Counted from the stretch's first letter, positions 33,501 to 46,205 are shown. The stretch is DNA of 64,000 bases from Arctopsyche grandis (GCF_051622035.1 NC_135360.1:8112001-8176000), one strand, 5' to 3'. Program-made: numbers and translations. The notes: generated by a model not told the origin, from the letters alone.

Positions 33501-33800
33501 CTTTCGAATAGTTCTCCGATTCAAGATACCATTTTACTTTCTCTTGCATTGAATTTCACTATATTTTATAATATTTTCTACTATAATTTTACAAAAACAT
33601 TTACATATTTGCATACAAGTTGGATTAAGGGTAGATTTAGAAGCTATAACATACATAGCTAGCTACTCATTCTGTGATAGTCAACTACATATGTGGTTTA
33701 CATTTTGTATTTATTTCTACAACAACCATATTAAAGGAAATGATGTTGAACTTGTAAGTGTGAGTTGTAAGACACGGTAAACGGACAATTTAGAATATGT
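30545..33800. other. No gene recognised
   Basis: Mixed AT-rich DNA. 31500-32170 and 32820-33050 have moderately CpG-containing frames on both strands without motifs. (TATG)n microsatellite lies at 32317-32342. Some stretches could be old LTR-element DNA, but no LTR pair or primer site was found. Confidence 0.3.
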
Positions 33801-33805
33801 ATGGT

Positions 33806-33935
33806 GATCTCGCATACGACAATCGTTGCTACTAAAATCGCGAATACGGTATATCTGGCATTCGAATTCTCGTTAGTGTTCACGTGGATGACTCCCAGTG
33901 GCTGAAATTTTTGTGTGCCAGATATTCCGTGATCG
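33806..33935. mobile_element. Repeat H copy 3 (most complete)
   Basis: The left half has GATCTCGCATACGACAATCG, ATCGCGAATACGGTATATCT and GGCATTCGAATTCTCGTTAG. The right half has TGCCAGATATTCCGTGATCG and AGATTT. The halves pair through ATATCTGGCA / TGCCAGATAT and partly through their outer ends, giving a fold-back structure of about 130 bp. Non-coding. Confidence 0.55.
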
Positions 33936-33939
33936 AGAT

Positions 33940-34775
33940 TTCATACATACGTACGTGCACGCATATAAGCAGTATTTGTATTTGAATGGATCATAACTAA
34001 GGATACAAGAAATAAGGGAGTTCCAACTTTAAAGATGAATTTTCACGTCGTAGGGGATCGACCGGGTGTAGATGTACATATGCGGAATAGATGTACATAT
34101 GTTTGTATGTTATTTTTCATGGACAATTATTGAGATTTCAAAAGATAAATATAGCAATATCAGAATGCAGGAGATCTTCGGCGTGAACACTGATAAAAAA
34201 AACACATACACGAAGGCAAAAAAAAAATACATACATACAAGAAGGCGGCAATGATGAGTAAAAAGTATTCAATGATAAAAATGAAAGGATTTATATGTAT
34301 ATCGTCATCGACAAAGCATGCCTCGCAAAATGCAGTTGAAATGTCGAAAAACGTTGACAATGTCGTGTATTTTTGTATGGAGAATATATGTACATATGTA
34401 TGTAGGAGACTGGGGCTGGTGTATTCTGCCCCAAATAGATTTTTACGCATCTACCTAAAGGCGACCTTCTGTATATGGAAATACGGATCTTTTATACGGT
34501 CTACTCTCTTTACACAGTACCACTCGCAAGTGCCAGAGTACCACGGGACCACGGCAGATAAGCGACTGCCCCGAACTGAATTACAAACCGGGAATTAGAA
34601 CTGCGTGGCGAACGGGATAAAAAAACACTTGTTATTTCTTGACGAGTTCTCGATAATACATATACGACATATAAAATTCTTTTCTTTTTTGGTTAGGAGA
34701 AATGTGTGTGGGTAAGTGCACCGATTGCCCTTAAAGACAAGCCGCCCCTGTACATACATATGTATGTGTATGTAT
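33940..34775. other. No gene recognised
   Basis: Short frames only; several (TACA)n/(TATG)n microsatellite stretches, including 34754-34792. Confidence 0.3.
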
Positions 34776-34784
34776 ATGTATATA

Positions 34785-35690
34785 TGTATGTATTACCTCT
34801 ATTTATTTTCAACTGCCTTTTTACAAGGTATGCTAGACTTTGACTCACTATCTTCGAGAAGAATTATCGCCATTTCCAAATATTTCTTTGGAGTATTAAG
34901 AGGGCTGGACACCAGCGCCCTGTCCATACAAACGTACATATTACACTTCTCCCTTCCTCAATTATGGCACTAGAGAAATTATTTTTTAATATGCTTTGGA
35001 TAGCCACCATAGGCATGTTTCTTTTTTTGATAAGTTATTTTTTATGGGAGCTAGGAGCCACCAAACATCTATAAAATCGTCTCGTTTTTACACCCACGAA
35101 AAGAGTCCAGCGTGCTAATTTAACGGTTGATTTTAAAAAAAATACGAAGACACAAACAGAAAATATCTTTCTCATACCGATGATGAATTTTTTTTTAAAT
35201 TGGTCCAGTTTCGGAGGAGAATACGAAACCTCGATTTTGTCGATTTAAAATAGGCATTATCTGATCGAGGCGCAACTGTCGCATTCACTCAATATATATA
35301 TAAAGGAACGGCAACAAAATTAAGGTTTCGGGTATCCAGCTCTCTTGACAACCCTTCGATTTTATTGGAACTTTAATTTTGGGCGCCTGAATGCGGTAGA
35401 GCTTTGCGTCATCGTTTACTTTTCCAACCTATTCCCGCGAAAACGTCTGCTTTCAATAACTCGTCTCTTGTCAAGGCTATCCGGTTCCTCAATGATATAG
35501 ATGAACATTTGGACCTGTTTAATTGTCATGTTGATGAACTGGCCAGTTTCATGAGATTCAACACGAGTCTATTTGAACGAGATGAATGATTGGTAATTTT
35601 TATTTTTCTTTTCTTAACCTGTCAGGTCACATTGGTCATAATATTGTTATTATTATTACAAATAATAAATAAATGTCTTCATCGCCTAAG
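34785..35690 (+). mobile_element. LINE 3' remnant, interrupted
   Basis: The first piece (about 34800-34940) reads FLQGMLDFDSLSSRRI then ISKYFFGVLRGLDTSAL, matching the thumb region of the LINE at 25.1-25.9 kb. The second piece (about 35400-35589) reads LRHRLLFQPIPAKT then VKAIRFLNDIDEHLDLFN, the extreme C-terminus. About 400 bp between them is unmatched, either an insertion or decayed LINE sequence. An ATAATAAATAAAT tail ends the copy near 35675. Confidence 0.6.
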
Positions 35691-35779
35691 CACCTTTGTG
35701 TATAAATATGTATGCTTTTATTTCACATTGCCCTTGCGACTTTAAGCCTTATATCTAAAATATGATTATTTATATGAGA

Positions 35780-36320
35780 AAAAAAGATAGTTTGTCAAAA
35801 GCTTAAGTCGCCGAGCAAACTTCCACCGTTAAAAGTGGGAAATTCCTCAAGAGATTTAGAGGATTTGTCAAAACCGCCAAAGGCTTTAAGCCTCGCAAAG
35901 TCTAAATCCTCGCCATAAAATCGACGAGACGTTCTATCGGATCGCGTAATTTACGATCACGTGTGATCGCGGATCGTAAGATACGCTCCGTGTCGTGTCG
36001 GATGCTGCGAGAATATCTAAGCGGGAATTGAAACAGAACGTTTCCGTTGCGTCACGTGTTACACGTTCGCAATCTTATGTGCCGTGTTGAGTCATTAACG
36101 CAGTATGTGCGTATATGACTCAACGCCCTCGCAAGGAAACCCGGTGTTGACACTTAAAGGGTTAAATCGTGTGTTGTGTGCGGTTTCGGTGGTCCGTTTC
36201 GTAAGTTACGCTTTGCGGCGTAATCGAATTCGGATTCGTTTATTACTCGCCGGGGGACTCTTTCGAACTTTTCAGTATGATAAGATTCGTCGAACTTACG
36301 TTTTGTGTGTGAATTTTTAG
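35780..36320. other. CpG-richer unique block with short hairpins
   Basis: It contains TTGAGTCA / TGACTCAA arms (about 36085-36125) and the palindromic ATCACGTGTGAT near 35960. CACTTAAAGGGTTAA at 36149-36163 resembles the right end of a TTAA-type element, but no left partner was found. No exon was recognised. Confidence 0.35.
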
Positions 36321-36675
36321 TTTTCTTTTGAATTGGATTTGTGCAATTTTTTTTAAATTTGCTTTTATTTGCCGCCTACTTTCAATGTATGGCCTAGGTC
36401 CTAGGAAATCCAAAATTGCGTTATGATAATACCAGTGTATCGGTATTTGTAAAAGTTTCAAAAAGTTAATCGCACTAACAGAGATTCTGGACATGGATTC
36501 GAATTAAAAGAACCGATAACCATTTGTTAGTTCGCGATCGATTGTTCGACAAATCATTTAGAATATTAAGTTTTGTGGACAAATAAGATGTTAAGATTTT
36601 TTTGTTGGCACAAACATGAAAAATTATGCTCGTAGCTTCAAGACAGATTATTATAATTCAATAATTAAAAATTCG

Positions 36676-37860
36676 AATGTGACCAACTCGTGACTTTATC
36701 CATGTATTTGAGGAATATAATTAGTATTAAAAAAAATCGCTTAATGCCACACACATTGGTTGTGAAAAAGTTTTCGATACACGTTTGAGTGGTTAACGCA
36801 GAGAATACAAATTGAGCGCAAATGTATGGAAACATGCACAAGACAAAAGTTCTACTTCCGTTTGTCTGATTTCGTTCAATCTTTTTTATTACTTAAAATC
36901 ACTATCAGTATTATACACAGTAAATATCAAGAAGATTAAAATAAGTTAAAGGTCAAAATAAAATAATTAAATATTGTTTTAAAAAAAAATACTACTCCCG
37001 GTTTACGAATTCTGACCAAAACCTTATCAGCTCTAAGTTAGTACATAAAGAATAAAAATATAAATTTTCAGCTTGATACGTTCACGGGTGTGCATTTTTG
37101 ACCTTTCTAAGAGGAAAAAATCTCACTCCCGATTTATTAAATTTAGTGATTTTTTTTATTTTCATCACATTTATAGTATCAATTTGATACAAGAATTATA
37201 CTTGAATTTTTTCGTGAAGAACACACATTTTTAAGAGGTCGAAAAAAATAGTGGAAGACAAATCGAACAAGAGTAAACTGCTACTTCCGGTTGAGGAATG
37301 CTTACCAAATTTTATACATAACTTGGTATTACGCTTAAACTTCTAGATATGAATTTTCAGTTCAATAAACCAAAAGATTTCTGAGAAAAACATAAAAAAC
37401 CTCGATTCTCTAGAGTAAAATTACTACTTCCGGTTCAGATAAAAATATTTAAAAATTTAAAGTTATAAAGATTATTATTTCTATTACATATAAAACAATT
37501 TCAGTTCGATTTAGATAGCGGCTTGGGAGATAATTGAATTCAAAAACTTAACAAAAAGAGGATACCTATGAGGGGAGGTACCATTTATGGTCAAATTAAA
37601 AATTTGAAAACAATTTAACGTCGTATCGATAAGAATTTCAGTAACTGATACTAAGTTTCAGTTCGATAGGACTAACGGTATTCAAAAAATCCCCAAAATA
37701 CACAAACACACAGACACACACACACATTTGTTCTAGACCATTAAAACGTGATCATTGATCGATTCGGATCATTCAAAATCTCAAGTTGGAATTTTCACAT
37801 GATCACAAAACTTCATCTATTGTTTCTACGTACATACATAGATAAAGTAAAAATAGTAGT
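36676..37860 (+). repeat. Left arm of a large inverted repeat
   Basis: About 1.18 kb that reappears in reverse at 38630-39765. Matching landmarks are TGTATTTGAGGAATATA, ATACAAATTGAGCGCAAATG, ATTCTGACCAAAACC then TTATCAGCTCTAAGTTAGTA, and GTTGGAATTTTC then ATGATCACAAAACTTCATC. Within the arm ACTACTTCCGGTT-type motifs recur at about 36851, 36991, 37121, 37281 and 37421, so it is built of degenerate units of roughly 130-160 bp. Non-coding. Confidence 0.85.
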
Positions 37861-38629
37861 AATGTAAATCAGGAAATAGTAGTAAGTAGTAATGTAAATT
37901 AGGAACTGAATATTTACACTTTCTATTATTGTTTGAACGGTATATTGTGTCATTTATTATTATTAATTCAAAATCTGTTAAATGATGAGTAGACTAATTC
38001 ATCATATTTTGAGATTCACAATGTGAAGTTTCGCTCATCTCGGTCGATGTATGTATGTGTGTACAAATGGACAATGTACATATGTACGCATTCACAAATT
38101 GAAACAATAACAGATGATAAATCGATGTTTGACGAATGAAAATTGATGATCGAAATTTGCTCCGTACCTACTCTTCTTGCATAGTACATGCATACATACA
38201 ATGTACATATATACATATGTATATGTACACACATGCACTATGTTCACTTATTCTTTTGTCCATTCAATTCGATGCTCATATCTCTAAAATTGTATTAATT
38301 GAATTGCTTACTCGCGCGTATGATTGAAGTATACGGGAAGTTCAATCATTGAAAGTATAGAAAGTGTTTTTTTCCGCTAATCCTTCTCGCATGTTTTTCC
38401 AATTTTCTTCTTGGATTGACGTTCGCACTGTGGGTCGATGTTTTCCAAATCGGGATTATTTTCTCGATCCGATCGGGCAGATTAGCGATTGTTACACTCC
38501 GTCGATCATAATGGACTTTCATCGCCTCGTAGTTTTTATTGATATTCGTAGTCAATTAAAATATTGTTTGAGTATCATTTTGTGGCGGTGCCTTTATCGC
38601 TTTATCCGATTATCTTCAAGCTAATACTT

Positions 38630-39765
38630 TTTACTTTATCTATGTACGTAGTAACAATAGATGAAGTTTTGTGATCATGCGAAAATTCCAACTCGAGATT
38701 TTGACTGATTCGAACTCAGAATCGATCATTGATCACGTTTTCATGATCTAGAAAATGTGTTTGTGTTTCTTTGTGTATGTGTATTTTTTAAACACTTTAG
38801 TCTTATCAAACTGAAACTCAGTATCGGTTACGGAAATTCTTATCGATACGACGTAAATTTTTTTCAAATTTTTAAGTTTACCAGAAATGATACCTCCTCC
38901 CCTTATACATATGTAGGTGTCCTTCTTTTTATGTTTTTGAATTCAATTATCTCGCAAACCGCTAAGCCAATCAGGCTGAAATTTTCTTACATGTAATAGA
39001 AATTATAAATTTTATATCGTGATATTTTTTTAATATTTCTACCTGAACCGAAAGTAGTACTTTTACTCTAGAGAATCGAGGTTTTTTATGTTTTTCTCGG
39101 AAGCCTTTTGGTTTATTGAACTGAAATTTCATATCTAGAAGTTTCAGTTTAATACTAAGTTAAAGTATTAAACCAAATGTATAAATATGTTTGCTCTTCA
39201 CGAAAAAATTCAATTATAACTCTTGTATCAATGTGATGAAAATAAAAATAAATCACTAAATTAAAAAAAACTGGAAGTGGGATTTTATCCACTTAGAAGG
39301 GTCGAAAATGTTGTGGCCACTATTCTGTCCACATCCCTGAACGTATCAAGCTGAAAATTTATATGTTTATTGCTTATGTACTAACTTAGAGCTGATAAGA
39401 TTTTGGTCAGAATTCGTAAACCGGAAGTAGTATTTTTTTTTAAAACAATATTTCATTATTTTATTTTGACCTTTTAAATTATTTTTATTTTCTTGATATT
39501 TAATATGTTTAATAATTATATATTTATATTTATATTTTATATAGTGATTTTAAGTAATAAAAAAAATTCGAACAAACTCCGATAACCGGAAGTAGATCTT
39601 TTATCTTGTATAAATTTCCCTACATTTGCGCTCAATTTGTATCGAAAACGCTCCCATAACTGGCATGTGTGAACGTGTATGTATGTTTAATTATCGAATT
39701 TTGTTTTGTGACCTTCATATATTCCTCAAATACATAAAGTCATGGGGGCTGGTCACATCATAATT
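38630..39765 (-). repeat. Right arm of the large inverted repeat
   Basis: Reverse complement of 36676-37860 with roughly 10-15 percent mismatch in the blocks compared, plus indels. The inner ends of the arms carry GATAAAGTAAAA and its complement; the spacer is about 770 bp of unrelated AT-rich DNA. The arms could fold into a long RNA hairpin if transcribed. Confidence 0.85.
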
Positions 39766-39940
39766 TTTTTTAATACAATTTGGAATATGTTAGACGTTCA
39801 AAAATTGCAGAGAAGTTGCTTTATTTGTCTGAATGCCAGTAAGAAGTGTTGGCATCAAAAGTTATGTCAATGATTTATACTGTAGGTACTTAACAATATT
39901 ATGAAATTCATTAAAAATATTATATATGCAATACATTTTA

Positions 39941-40290
39941 ACCAGCAGTATAGCTCGGCGGTTGCGTTAATGCTAACAACCGAGAGGTTCCCATATTCAA
40001 GCCCTGGATTGACCTCGATTGAAGAGAAATTATTCGGGGTATTTATGCTGTGCTGCCGGTAATACATGGATATTTGTGACTCCAAGTGAACCGTTTCCTA
40101 TCAGAGTTTGCCAATTGATCTGATTTCATTGTTGAAACGGTTCTTCATCAAATTGGCTAAACCTACTCTACCTACTATTTGAATATGATTTCAAATTTAT
40201 AATCTATACATTTTTGTGTGTATGTACAAGTTTAATACCATATGTGTGCCTCGGAGGCAACCCATAATGTCATCATGTTAAAATATAAAT
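39941..40290 (+). mobile_element. tRNA-derived SINE
   Basis: The head starts ACCAGCAGTATAGCTCGGCG with an A-box-like TAGCTCGGCGGTTGCG and a weak B box (TATTCAAGCCC). The body has TTTGTGACTCCAAG, GTTTCCTATCAGAGTTTGCC and TTCATTGTTGAAACGGTTC. The 3' part has a GTGTGCCTCGGAGGCAAC hairpin, like the segment near 54445. Non-coding. Confidence 0.75.
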
Positions 40291-40318
40291 TTAATTATAA
40301 ATATTGCAAGTAAGTGTG

Positions 40319-40357
40319 TTCCTATTGGTCAGTTGAGATGTTTAGCCAATAGGAATC
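40319..40357. repeat. Short CCAAT-type hairpin, second copy
   Basis: TTCCTATTGGTCAG and GCCAATAGGAATC form a stem like the one at 410-451. Confidence 0.45.
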
Positions 40358-40359
40358 GC

Positions 40360-41570
40360 ATATTTTCTGGTTGCGTATATTAGAGGTTCATAGCGAAGTT
40401 TTTCGACCAATCGGAATTGAGATTTTGAGTTTGCCTATTGCAATGGCACATGTAATGAATTACATACATATTATATATCCTTCATGTATTGAGATTTTCC
40501 AATGTAATATTTTACGTGATCGGAGAGTTAATTGCATTCTCTCGGTGTTTATCGTTATTTTTAGATACATATAATGTCTGCTCGTTTTGGGCGTACCAAA
40601 TTCTGCTCCATTTAGGACGAATCCAGCCAAAACACTCGAGAGCACTGATAAGTTTGCAATGCAATGCAGTGCACAATTTGAAGTAGCCAACAACGTAACG
40701 GTAGCGATAAGACCAACGTAGTATTTTAAGTGATCTTAATGGGATTGTACGTAATTGCGTTGTTGGAAAAGCAAAGCACGGGATCATCCATTATGCACAC
40801 GCGTGCTCGTCTTCGTTGCCTTGAACGATCATGATGAACGTAGTATTTAATGGTTTTAATAATAATAAGCGCACGATGGATTGTTTTTGCCGTTTGGAAT
40901 TTCGTCAGAGGTCGACTCGGATTTCCGAGCACTCGGATTCCCATCACAGATGAAATGACCTCCCTTTGCTTTGAAATTCAATGGATGGTTGAAATCTTTG
41001 CGTCTGCAATTGCAGATTGCAGTCGGTTCGTTGCTCGAGCGGGAAAAGTTCTGGAAACGTACATACATACATACGTTCACATTTTGATGCAGGGCTTTTG
41101 GAAAACTTCTGGAGTATGGTCGAAACTGTTGGAAGTTAATCGTTGGGTCTGAAACGGATGCGAACATCGTACGTAGTTCACCTCGCGTTGTGGTGTAGTG
41201 TTTTGCAAACATGTCAGACAATGTTTGCGCATCTTATTGGAAAAACCTGATTGATTGATGACTTTTGAAGGAGAAAGTTTGTTGCCGTAGTTGCGGTAAC
41301 TCAGTTGAAAGCATTGCTCTAATTGGGAAAGACAACAATGCTACTGGATTACGTTTGTGGATAAAGTGCTTACGCATTTACAGTTTACGCGTCATTTTGC
41401 GTTCGACCTGAACTAATGCCACCTTTGAGGAAAGTTTGCGTGGAAAGTTACACACGATAGTATTGTGTGTTGTTTATGTAGAAAAATATAATTGTTTATA
41501 GTGTGTTTTCCTTCTCTCCTCACTCTTATGTAAATCCGTCATATCTATCCTTGTACACGAGCGAACGACA
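40360..41570. other. No gene recognised
   Basis: 40370-41250 is less AT-rich and has several frames on both strands of up to 121 codons, without motifs or clear splice borders. It could be regulatory or untranslated sequence; no call is made. Confidence 0.3.
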
Positions 41571-41575
41571 CATTA

Positions 41576-42200
41576 ATGCCGAATGCACATCATATCATAT
41601 CATATCTCTACCCCACTCCTTTCCTTTTGGCCATGCTTGGGTATGATTCCCTTGAACTTCGGAGAAACTTCTCATTAATTTGTTTTGTTCTCCAGCTTCC
41701 AAGTGGTAATATGTCATGCCCGTCGTTGCTAGAACATTTGGGACTTTACGTTCCTAATAATTATGTGCGTGATAGACATCATCATTTGATGGTTGTACCT
41801 GTAGGTTATCGGAGATTATTTTAACCTATTTTTCTGGTAGCCTGCGCTCATCATTATTTTCATAATTGACTGTGATGTATCAGTGGAATTTTGATCTTCT
41901 CATCAGTGGAATTTTGATCTTCATTTGGGCTTCGCAGGGATGTTTTGTATTTGCGGCTGGTTCTTATATATTGGTGCTGGTTATAGGTGCAAGATACTCT
42001 CTTCTTTGTATTTTATTATTTGATATTTTTACTTTATCTGTTATTATTATAATGGTATTGTTTTTTTATAATTATGTATAAATATATTATAATATGTATA
42101 TATTTTTATTTTTCTCATCTCTCTGTATTTATTCGACTATTTTGGCGCATTAGGGACTCCTATAATGCCACAATGGTCCAAACTTTAATTTAATAATATA
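41576..42200 (+). mobile_element. LINE 3' remnant with terminal hairpin
   Basis: The frame at 41606-41820 reads YPTPFLLAMLGYDSLELRRN and then a degraded C-terminus (PNNYVRDRHHHLMVVPVG), homologous to the LINE at 25.1-25.9 kb. The 3' UTR ends with GGCGCATTAGGGACTCC and ATAATGCCACAATGG, a hairpin also found in minus orientation at 13311-13366. Confidence 0.7.
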
Positions 42201-42209
42201 TATGTGTAA

Positions 42210-44360
42210 TATTTATTATTTGTTTCTCCATTAGTGGTATTTCACTTTAAGGAAAGGACTGACGTCTAAAATTATAAGCCCAAGCTAGTGTGAGAATATA
42301 TGTCATATTTCTATAATCTTTACTTCAAAACTTGGCATTTCTCTTTCGGTTCATTTGGTCATTAGGCTTACGCGCGTTTCTAGTGACAGTTCGTTTTATA
42401 TAATATAAATTTTACGTATGTACACACATACGTATGGATATATATTTCGATAGTACTTATAATTCTGAAAAAATATTTATTTAAATGTGAATTATACACA
42501 ATTTAATTAATCGGAACCCGGAAGTGTCTTCGTTCGGTACTTGTCTAGTTATTTGTATAAATTTTCATCAGGCACTAAAACATCTTTCGATTATCGGTAA
42601 ACTATTACCGTCGAAATTGTCTTTCATGGTGAAAATTTACGAGATAATAAAGCCACACATATGAAAATCGGTAATGCGGGGGAGATAAATCTTCGTTATT
42701 TTGGTTATATTTTAGCATCAGTTTAATCAATTTTTAATAACTAATTTTACCACCCATCCATCTGGGCAAATATTACATACATACATACACTATTATACAA
42801 TCTCATAGTGTAAACATATAAAGTATTTGTTATTTTCAATATAATGTAATAAAAACAATATATGATTTTAATACCTACCGTGAAATCAGTTCTTCAACTA
42901 TAGCTGATGTTTTCCATATTATTATTCTACATTAAAAAAATATATTCTATACTTAAACGTTCCTACTAGACCTAGAGCCATGCAAAGGTGGATTTTGGGG
43001 GGCGGGTAAACGGACATTGAATGCGAATTTTAAATTAATACGACGAATTCCCAAATTGAAAGAATTAATATAGTACAGAAATAGTACAGTATTCGCTTCA
43101 TTTCGGATACGCATTTCTTATGGAAATTGAATACAATCAATTGACATATCTTTTAGACATTTGAATGGCATGTAACGTGACTTGCCATACTCTCTTCTTA
43201 AAAAAAAATACAGATCAATTTATACGTTCAGTACTAAGAAGGTCAACGCTAAGATTCACATTCATATGTTTAGCTCATTATTTTTTGTCCGGTATATGTA
43301 CATAGAAATGCAATTCACTCAATATTTGACATTGGATCTTTTGGAACCAAGACGTATGTACCTATACAACAATAATAATCATAATTATGACACAAAAAAT
43401 CGGTTCGAATCTCTGGTACATACATAATAATGACACGGCACACTTACGAATGGTATAATTGCAGCGAGTGCAACACGGTGTAAAAACTACTCATTACTTA
43501 AACAAATTACACACTACATAGTGTACTAAATATGTACCAGTTACTTAACATGACAGTATATATTATGCAATATTTATCATCGTCGATCGATTTGCACCGA
43601 CTGAATCAAAAAAAAAAAGAGCAGAAACTTGACAGGAGCGGTCAATCTCGGGATTGTATACAAGTCTGAACCTGGCTGTGGTCCAGAATCGTCCACTTGA
43701 CTTCTGTCCGTCTGTCCGTCCGTGGAGATGGACTGCGGCCAAATGTACCAGTCCATTATCCACAAATACGCGTATTCACCTGCCCACTATACATAGATCG
43801 ATACCACTCTTCTCACTATTGGGTCTCGATTTGTCCACTCGACTCTGCGATAGCCCTTTGAGCGCCCTCGATTTGTGGATCGTCTCTAATTGTATGCTCG
43901 TCGATTTCGACCCTGTTCTTGTTCGATTGACCTTTCGATTCGTTGCTATTTTATATCATTTTAATTTGCATTTATTTTGTTTTTTTTTTTCGATATTATT
44001 ATACATACTTCGTGCAATTAAGTGAATCGAGGTCGTCAAACGTTCCTCTTTTGGCTCGTTGAATTTTGTTTATGCGATTTTTGTTTCCGTGTGCACTTTG
44101 AAATTTCGTATGAGTGCATTCAATGCCGTGCATTTATTTGGACATGTCATTTTCTAAGTGGATTTTTTTTTCATTTCGATCTAATTTATCTTTATGTGTG
44201 AGAGGTGAAATGTCCGAAAGGGCGTGACACACGGTACTTACATATTTTGCTGTATGCGTTTTGGTCCAATTGTGAAGTGTACTCATCTCTTTGTGCATAT
44301 TCTTATACTTTTTTTTTTGGATAAATTGAAGTTTTGCATTTTTAAGTATTTATATATAGT
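42210..44360. other. No gene recognised
   Basis: 42500-42690 has CCCGGAAGTGTCTTCG and may be a stray unit of the repeat in the large inverted arms. 43600-44030 is mildly CpG-containing with a 123-codon frame of no recognised family. A T-run lies at 43980-43990. Confidence 0.3.
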
Positions 44361-44361
44361 T

Positions 44362-44690
44362 AATGCCATGATGCTACACAAAGTCCAATGCACTCAAAGA
44401 AGTATGGAATGTTATGCTCGGCATAACGAGGAAAGACAGGAAGCGGAACACGTGGATGAGGAGTATGACAAGGGTAGTGGATATAGTGGATAGAGTAAAG
44501 AGATTGAAATGGCAGTGGACGGGCCACGCGGCTAGAATAATGGACGAAAGGTGGACAAAAGAAGTGCTAGAATGGTACCCGAGAGAATGCAAAGGGGTAT
44601 AAGATTGGTAGACGAAATTAGGAAAATGTGTAAGGTGAGATAGATGAGAGTTGCGCAAAACAGAGAGCAAATCATCATCATTTATTTTTT
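44362..44690 (+). mobile_element. RTE-type LINE 3' remnant, copy 2
   Basis: MLHKVQCTQRS, then after a frameshift LGITRKDRKRNTW, RVVDIVDRVKRLKWQW, TGHAARIMDERWT and KEVLEWYPRECKGV, parallel to the copy at 9283-10020. The frameshift is near 44420. The 5' side is truncated; the 3' end fades into ATCATCATCATTTATTTTTT. Confidence 0.75.
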
Positions 44691-44699
44691 ATTGTATTT

Positions 44700-45985
44700 T
44701 TGTTAGTGGCGTGGAAATACTCTACAATGGTATAAAACCGCAAACGAAACATGCGAAAACAAAAGAAGCGTTCACACGGATAAAATCGCACCCCGAAAAT
44801 GGCGCATATAAAAAACCCGCACACATAAAAATACGTCGTGTTCGCAATGGTTTTTACAGATTTTTCATGTGCGTTTTCTTTCATTGTCCGTAAATTTGAA
44901 TCGATTGTAGAAAAAACTGAATCTGAAACTGTTCTTAGGCTCGATTTACGCCGTCGCGATGATACATTTCAAAAAGCTTAGACTTTTTAGACCGTACATA
45001 CAACGTTCTCACCTGCTTATATGTATTGTCAGTTTTACATATGTAAATTTAATTCTATTTGACATAACATTCAATGAGTCATCGCGACGACCTCGGTTAC
45101 AATGCATGACATTTGCCACTTGAATGCTTACAATCGAGTCAACGCTTATTCACTTTTCAGCATTTTTAACGACCTTCTTATAAATTGATGACCACTTAAT
45201 GGTATCGGTCATCACGACGGATTCGGTTCGATCGAATTCGCAATTTTCCGTTAATACATTATTCAGCGTGTATTTATTTTGTAAGCATATTACGAAAGTG
45301 AACGTATAGAAAGTATTGAAAATTTAGGCTTTGACCCTATTTGAGCCTGGCCATAAAATTAGTGGGGAATTTAATCGAATGCATTTACTTTTATGGGTGT
45401 ACTAATTTGTATGCAACGCAGGTGCGTGTAAAAAAGAAAATATATATGTGTATACAAGCGGAAGTGTTTTTAAAAGCATTATTAAGTAATTTGGAGTCGG
45501 TGAAGTAAAATCGATTTTCCCATTTGTCAATCGGCTTTTTTTGCGTTAGCGGTGTAATTTTGGCAGAAAACCTAATAAGCGGCTTGCCAAAATGTGTTTA
45601 TATTTATAGTTCGAGTGGGCAGTTCCATTAACAACTTGCGCGTTTAATAATAATAATGATTAAAAAAATGTAAGGCAAAAAAAGGTTGAAGAACACTGAC
45701 GCGCTCTTGTAATTTACTCTCGCGAACATTCATCATTTATGCAAATATATCTTTTTGATTTATAGGGAAATGTGAGAGAAAAATTGCAGTGTAAGTTCCC
45801 GTCAGATGCAAGCCTCTCGCGATTGGGCAAATTAAAGTGCGAATTGATTGAATTTCGCAATATGTACTGCCGTGAAACTTGCGACGTTCAGTGTCGGTCA
45901 TTGAAGTTGCATCACATGTGTAATTGTAAGGTGAAAAAAAATTGTAACTTTATTATTATGGTAAGCATTGTTGGATTATTCAGGT
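44700..45985. other. No gene recognised
   Basis: A 71-codon frame at 45772-45987 follows a possible acceptor (TTTATAG) and has several Cys residues (MYCRETCDVQC), but no family or good donor supports it as an exon. Confidence 0.3.
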
Positions 45986-45994
45986 AGGGATAAG

Positions 45995-46205
45995 GGCGAA
46001 AACACACTGAGTGAGACGTGGGACTTTTTTGTTTTTTAGATACTTTTAAACAAGTGAAAAAATCGCAGAACCCCTAACCTGTGTACCATACAATATGGTA
46101 CACAGTCTTAAAATTCACCCCATGGAGTGTTTTCTCCTTGTGTTTATCCTTGCTTGACAGTGATTGATAACGGCGAATCCCATATTTGTAGAAATGTAAG
46201 AGAAA
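45995..46205 (+). mobile_element. Family F element copy, 3' end lost
   Basis: It begins GGGCGAAAACACACTGAGTG and matches the copy at 29970 through TAGATACTTTTAAACA, GGAGTGTTTTC and TTGCTTGACAGTGATTGATA to ATTTGTAGAAATGTA. The right terminus is missing. Confidence 0.65.

Noticed and set aside
44374..44670. 98-codon minus-strand frame
   Set aside because: Antisense shadow of the second RTE remnant, with the same artefact as at 9.5-9.9 kb.
45758..45930. Possible cysteine-rich exon after TTTATAG
   Set aside because: The donor would be GTGAAA, no family fits the Cys spacing, and flanks offer no partner exon.
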